DNA of 64,000 nt. Source: Echria macrotheca (Eukaryota; Ascomycota; Sordariomycetes; Sordariales; Schizotheciaceae). Under the pieces are notes generated by a model that saw nothing but the letters and a program-made list of their open reading frames with translations, did no database searches and was not told the DNA's origin. The translations under genes and the position numbers were made by a program. How positions within the stretch are numbered: the first letter of the stretch is position 1; each line of letters begins with the position of its first letter. Shown in pieces: positions 58,479 to 64,000 of the stretch. Location: assembly GCA_030411725.1 (NCBI GenBank), contig MU839844.1:1-64000 (forward strand), read 5' to 3'.

Positions 58479-60888
58479 CTAAACACCTGAATTCGGCAGA
58501 GCAAGCAGGGCGAACATACCACCCGCAACCGGCCGTGCAACAAAAGTCGGGCCGCCGTTCGGGAAGCCTCCGTTGTCGGCATCGAAAAGGTCCGTCATGG
58601 GCCGCCCGGTGTTGGTAGACCCGATCCAGTTTGCTAGCTTCGAGATGAACATGTCTCGGGTGCTGGGGCTGGCTACGGCGGCGGCAAACATTTCCCAGTC
58701 CGATTTTGCCCAGTTGTGGCGGGTATCGAGAGGTACTGCGTACTGAGAGGCCACTGTCGGGTAGAACGCGCTCTGCATGTCGAAAATCTCCTGGTCGACG
58801 AAGTTGAGGTTGAGAAGCTTATCGGCGTAGATATTGTAGAGAATGCCTTGTTCGTGTTAGCCAACCCAACCCTACGACGAGAGATCTGCTGTTGCAACAA
58901 CAACAAAGGTCACTTACCATGGCTGTTCTTGTCCCCGTAGCTGAGCGTGGTATGAGGGAGACTCCCATCCCGGTTGATAGCCAGCTCCTTCCACTGCTTC
59001 AGATACGAATTGGCAATGTCTCCCCACTTGTCCTGATTCTTGGTGAGCTTGGTGATCTCCGACATAGCCTTGAGGCCGATGATGCCCTTGATGGCAAGGT
59101 TGGTTTGGTTTCTGCTGACGCACTTAGCACCTAGCACTACTAAACTTGAGAGGCCACATACGATAGTGTTCCAGCAAAATCATCCGTGCTAAGCTGGTTT
59201 GACGGGACCAACGAATCGTTGACGAGAAACTCGGCCCACTGGGTGAGCTTGGGGAAATGCGCGTTGAGGTAGGCAACGTCTTTCGTATGCTGCACGTAGG
59301 CGAGAGTCATGATAATCATGTTGCCACATTCCTCCAACGGCATCGGCTCGTCATTGCCAAGCGGATACCCCTTGGCCACGGGAAATGTACCCAGGTCGTG
59401 CTCGGCATATGCATTGGGATATGCGCCGCTTTCTTGGTTCTCAAAGAGAGGATCCAAGAGATAACGACCAATGGTTGCGTTGAGATAGAGGAAAACCGGG
59501 TAGGCGGGAAATATGACATCGACCGTCTGGATATCGCTGTTGGAGCTGATTTCCTTCAAGAAGACGTATGGCTTCGCAGGAGTGCCGGCGAACTGCAAGC
59601 CACCGAATGCCTGGCGGAGAGCGAGTGTCGTGATTGTCGCATAATTCTGGCCGGCAGCCTTGACAGAGTCTTGCTGAATCTGCGTATCGAGTCCCATGGA
59701 GTCCAATACCGCGTGGCTATAGTCGTTGTAAAAGGCCGTCACAGCAGCGAGATCATCACCGTAAAACGACGACCAAAGACCCGGGACTGGCTCCTCCTTA
59801 CCGCTTGCGCCTGCGAAGCTGATGACACGGTCTTGCACAATTCCAAGGGTGAAGAGTCTCTCGTTTTTCCCAGATTTGACGTCACCGAGGTCATGGGAGA
59901 AGGCGAAGACGGGCCTAGGCATATTAGTCAGACGTCAACTCCGGCTGTTTCGGACGAGTGCCATACCATCGATCGCTCACTGCCCGAAAGTTGGTATCCT
60001 TGGTATTGGACAGGGTGCCGCTGGAAGCAAACTGGCCACGCACGACGGTGTCTTCACCAATCTGCCAAGTCAACTATCCACAGTGTCAGAGTCCTTCGTC
60101 CATGGCATATGATGATAGGTACCTACGCCCTTGGTAGAATCGGTGCTGAGATACCAAGTCCCCCAGCTCGCAATCTCGTGAGCTTCCTTAAACTCCTGCT
60201 GGTCGGCGCGAAAGAACTTGTGGTATGCGAGATTGCCCGAGCTTCCGGTGTCCCAATTGATGACTGCCGAGTTATCGCCACTGGCCCATTCTGTAACGCC
60301 ATTGGTCAGTTCGACATTTCTCTGAGATCACAGGGGAACAACTGTCTCACCTCCAGAAACGTCCATGTAAACCTTCACATTGTGCGACGACCCATCCGAA
60401 GATACTGCGTTGACGGAGATGTACGAGAATTGCTGGGACTGCCGGCCGAGATCGTTGGGGTAGACGGGAGACAGGAAGGTGACGGTGAGGCGGACCTTTC
60501 CGTCCACATCGAAGCTGAACCGGCTCTGGGTCGAGGTATACTCAAGGGACACCTGGTTTACGAGCGGGATCCCGCTCATCCCTCCCATCCAGTTGTAGAC
60601 CTTTCCGTCGACCGAGACGAGACCTTGCCAGCCTTGGATACCGCCACTGTAACATAACCATCAGCTATAGAGCTCGGTATTGGGGCAGTTGAAAGAGATA
60701 TCTTACGTCCAAAACTTTGGCCACGCGCCCGGAAGCAAGCAGCCCTGATCACCCTGCAGCCAGGCATTCAAGTAGGGCGATCTCACTGCCAGAGGCACTG
60801 CTGGTGGTTTTGCAGGACTGAATGTCGAGGCAGCGCTGGCAAGGCTGCCGAGTGTGGCCATGATGGCCAACGCACTGTTGAGGAACAT
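58479..60888 (-). CDS. gtaA: Secreted glutaminase GtaA
   Basis: Seven exons in transcript order: 60707-60888, 60351-60646, 60127-60290, 59967-60073, 59162-59914, 58918-59111 and 58479-58846. Introns are 50-71 bp and the frame closes at 687 residues, the usual size. A signal peptide (MFLNSALAIMATLGSLASA) leads into the GtaA domains (DUF5127, DUF4965, DUF1793 order): GAWPKFWTGGIQGWQGLVSV, YTSTQSRFSFDVDGKVRLTV, DVSGEWASGD, GLTWQIGEDTVVRGQF, RWPVFAFSHDLG, then YATITTLALRQAFGG, EHDLGTFPVAKGY, ECGNMIIMTLAY, and the end DTRHNWAKSDWEMF and ADNGGFPNGGPTFVARPVAG. It releases ammonia from glutamine outside the cell, as in Aspergillus gtaA. Each splice restores a family motif. Confidence 0.94.
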
Positions 60889-63370
60889 CAGAAGGGAGTG
60901 AGGGTTATGACAGTGTGATTAGAAAACTGGAAAAGCAGAAACGCGCGAGAAGTAAGAGGGAGCGAAGGATGAGGTCAGCGTTGAAGCAGCAGAGCAGCGG
61001 CTACTTAACAGCTACTGCATGAGTAGCCTTGGACGCGTCACAAGAACACCAAGAACGGGCATGGAGACAGACGACATGGGACGAGCGTCTTTATAGAAAT
61101 GAGACTTGTCTGCAGAGGCGTATAGGAAGTGAAGTCCAGCCCCGGCCCACATGAGAGCCGGCGTTGCCTATGCCCAGCCTACGTGAGCTGACATGCTGAT
61201 AGGGGCAGGTGAACATGGGGTTTTGCCGTGTTACCTTCTAGAGAAAACCCACAACTTAGAGTTGTGTGGCGCAAGCAAGGTTCACAGCGTCAAGGTACAG
61301 CGTAGACTACGCAGCATGCGGCCGCATGGCTCGCATGCGAACTGCTGCCAAGAGGCCGCAACGCGAGCAAGGGGAGAAGGGAAGGGCCGAGCGAGTAAGA
61401 GCTCGGTCGTCTGAGAATCATAGGTCGTCCACGCTTGCGGAGCCCCTTGAGGCCATGACGGGCATCGCGGAATCCGCATCCCAGTCATGGCGGTACGTTA
61501 CGACCGGACCTTGAACGGTACCTGAAGAGGATTGTTACAGTGAGCTTCGAGGAGTTGCCTAACCCCTAAATCTCCTCAACACCTGTTTCAGAGGCTGATG
61601 ACGGAGCATCCCACGGGCTGCTTAAGCATGCTGCGTCGTGACGGAACGCTAAAAGACAGCGCCATGCGACTCTGGACTGCGGACTAGGGACCGTGACCGG
61701 GCCGATGGAACTTCAATCCCTCAGGTGTATCGTTGATCTGCTGGGGATCCGGAAATCGCACAACGTTTGTTCAGATGGTGGTGGAACTCGGCATACCAAA
61801 GTGTAACCCTTGGCCGGAAAATCAGGAAGTCGGAGTGCGGATTGGGGCGTATCGAATGGAAAGACGCCACAGAAGGAAGGAGAAAATAACGAAAGCCACA
61901 GCTCCTTTGTCTCTGTGCTGCGGTTGAAACAGATGCCAGAGTGCTGCTGCCTGGCTTATTTGGGCAGGAAGTCAAGCAAGCATGGTTGGATGCACCGGGA
62001 ATTAACTAAATCAAGAGGACCTCTTAATCAACCAGCCGCATTGAGTGGTGCTGGCGCAGGGAACGCAGGGGTTTTGGAGGCGAACGCGGCAGTGACCGTG
62101 GATTCTGGGGAATGATGGGGAAGCATCGCGCCAAGCAGAATCGGGCATCGCAGCTGCTGATCACCACCGGCGACGCATCGGATGTGGAAACTCGTGCTTG
62201 TCCAGCTCCCAACCAAGGCACGCGATATATTGCCGTGATGATCATATTGACTCTTGCTGTTTCGCAACATGAGAAGCGCATGCTCCGGCGAGCACCACCT
62301 GCCGAGATGGTTTGGCCGCATTGCCCGTTGCATCACCAGCACGCGGTGCCTGAGGTTAACCCCGCGTCAGTGGGCATGGTCAACCGCTCAGCAGAGGTCA
62401 TTGGACCTGCTTCCAGTGTCACCCGTGGACGAGCCGCTACCAACAACATACGCTGAAGGATACAACACAGCCAGTGGGCGGCGTGGCGTGTCACGGACAT
62501 TGAAGGGTCTTAGCTAAGATGAAGCACGACCGCCCGCGGGCCATTGGCTCTCCAGCAGATAGGCACCGACGCACACAGGCCACGGCATTTCGGTGGATAT
62601 TTCGGAGCGCACTGCCGACGTCCAAGTCCGAGATCGAGACAGGCTTCTGGCCCGAATCGAATCTTAGCTTGCAAGGCACAAGCTGTTATTCCTTCCGGCC
62701 GGGGCTCGGAATCGGGAATGCGAACAACCAAAACCCCGGTCTCCTCAGCCCCTGAAACCAGCAAATGTGGTGCTAAACGCCAAATAGTATCGGCTGCAAA
62801 TACGCAAGTTATTCTTTGTAATTTTATTCATTCACAAGGCAGCAGCTGCTTCATTCTGTTCTTCGACGGCCCCAAATTCGACCTAAATGCATCACGGGCC
62901 TGCTTCCTGCTGCACCCAACCACTCCTGTGGTTCCTCCAGACTAATCCAAGCGGTGCAACAGATACGAAGGCTTCTAGACGAGGAGCCGCCTGTTGTAAG
63001 ACCAGCTGCGTGGAAAAACCGTGGTTCCCTTGCCTGCACAACATAACGTGCTTCCACGGCAGACAGCACAAAGGTCGCCTGAGTAGGTTGAGTCTAATCA
63101 GTCGTCAGAATCCAGTTATTCCGGCATGTGCTGGTGTCAGGTACCTCGGTCCCGAGCAGGGTTTGCTAGAGTTAGTTAACACTTGTTTCGATCCGTTGAA
63201 AAAGGCGAGAGGCAGATATGAACGTACAGAATCGGCCACGAGCCGCATTGTTGCAAACAATCCTCGTACATGTTGCCTGCGTCGGATATGTAACAACAAC
63301 AGTATTCAAACCGGCCCGGACCTAGCGTGGTGATATTTGCTGGATGCTTGCCACCAAACTACTAGCTATC
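60889..63370. other. Intergenic region (2.5 kb)
   Basis: The gtaA promoter is at the left and the 3' end of the lipase gene at the right. Frames up to about 150 codons overlap on both strands without a recognisable domain or coherent exon structure. I see no repeat element. Confidence 0.5.
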
Positions 63371-64000
63371 TCAGAGGCCTTCCTTGGCGAGCATGTCTGC
63401 TATATCGAGATAAAAAGCAATGGCGTTGAAGCTAGCAACACGAGTTGGTCAGGGATACGGACTGTAATTGAAGCGATGGGGATGATCACTCACGACTGCT
63501 TTTTCCCGAGGAGCCTCCTGAGAGTAAACCGGAGTCTGTTGCTCCAGTTGATCAGGTCGAGGTGATTAACGCCCAAGAGAGTTCCTTTATACGTCCCCTA
63601 TGTCTCATCTATTAGCGCACACATAGTCAGATAGGGAGAATCTGCCAACACACCCATTTGCTGCTCTCCACACTGACGAGTCCATCATTCGGTCCTTCGA
63701 GCTGGTTCAACAGTCGGTGGGAAACACGGAATGGGCTCAGCAGAGGAGGCTTAGCGACTAGCATCGCGCCGTACGAGAAGTATCGCACATTTGGGTCATC
63801 AGGCGTCTTAGCGTTGAAACCGGCATTCATGTACCGTGTCGTCAGCTGGTCGAATGCATCATGCTCCCACCCTGTCGCCCGGTTCCAGGCTCGGTAGAGC
63901 CGCGAGAGGTTCTCGGGGCCGATGCCGTCAATGATATAGTCTGCGACGGAGCTTCCATGGTGAGGAGTTGCCACCGTAACAAGCGATTTGACACCAACAC
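63371..64000 (-). CDS. Triacylglycerol lipase, C-terminal part (runs off window edge)
   Basis: Exons seen: 63654-64000 (open to the window end), 63494-63597 and 63371-63431, joined by 56- and 62-bp introns. The visible part reads VATPHHGSSVADYIIDGIGP, then NAGFNAKTPDDPNVRYFSYG, NDGLVSVESSKWG (catalytic Asp), YKGTLLGVNHLDLINW (catalytic His), and ends FYLDIADMLAKEGL. This is the alpha/beta-hydrolase lipase family related to yeast Tgl2 and bacterial triacylglycerol lipases; the nucleophile Ser and the start are beyond base 64000. Splicing after KW rather than reading on gives the conserved WGTYKG join. Confidence 0.9.

Noticed and set aside
59257..60657. 466-codon plus-strand frame
   Set aside because: It is antisense to gtaA and crosses several of its introns; the spliced gtaA model restores family motifs at every junction.
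1..64000. tRNA, rRNA or CRISPR features
   Set aside because: I looked for T-loop consensus and regular spaced repeats by eye and found none; a covariance-model search could still find a tRNA with an intron.

Overview
This is nuclear DNA of a filamentous ascomycete, most likely a Sordariomycete. The genes carry short introns (about 49-124 bp, mostly 50-70) with GT..CTAAC/CTGAC..AG signals, have no operon structure, and encode typical Pezizomycotina proteins: a GtaA glutaminase, IEC3 of INO80, an endosulfine, a fungal bZIP and a DNMT5-type methyltransferase. No tRNA, rRNA, CRISPR or bacterial signal was seen.

Bases 1-5071 are a very AT-rich, gene-free repeat block. It opens with a TAT microsatellite. 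It holds two decayed 3' ends of a hAT DNA transposon (181-1617 and 3823-5071), each with the hAT dimerisation region and a subterminal cluster of GTAGT/ACTAC repeats ending in CCAACCCTG. A degenerate insert of unknown class lies between them. C-to-T and G-to-A differences between the copies and the extreme AT content look like RIP. At 5071 composition switches to ordinary gene-rich DNA.

From 6.3 kb on, about 20 genes can be modelled, most with exon phases that close exactly: hotdog thioesterase (-) and RluA-type pseudouridine synthase (+) sharing a divergent promoter; a bZIP factor; a six-exon MFS transporter with a GC-AG intron; an eight-exon secreted Ser/Thr-rich protein (-); ureidoglycolate lyase ending in SRL; a very large DNMT5 gene (-, about 8 kb) with an in-frame TAG inside its SNF2 region; a 2H phosphoesterase; a BUD2-like RasGAP; cyclophilin-40 (-); D-aminoacyl-tRNA deacylase (-) divergent from CCR4-NOT subunit NOT3 (+); a C2H2 zinc-finger protein with an 8-residue tandem repeat; NADP isocitrate dehydrogenase; IEC3 (-) divergent from MYG1 (+); endosulfine IGO1 (-); secreted glutaminase GtaA (-, seven exons); and the 3' part of a triacylglycerol lipase (-) running off the right edge.

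The genes are housekeeping and regulatory functions, not one pathway. Two links are worth noting: nitrogen scavenging (ureidoglycolate lyase, secreted glutaminase) and genome defence or chromatin (DNMT5, IEC3, next to a RIP-like repeat block). Long stretches without genes (11.3-14.8, 30.8-32.8, 45.0-47.2, 48.5-50.3 and 60.9-63.4 kb) showed no convincing coding sequence.
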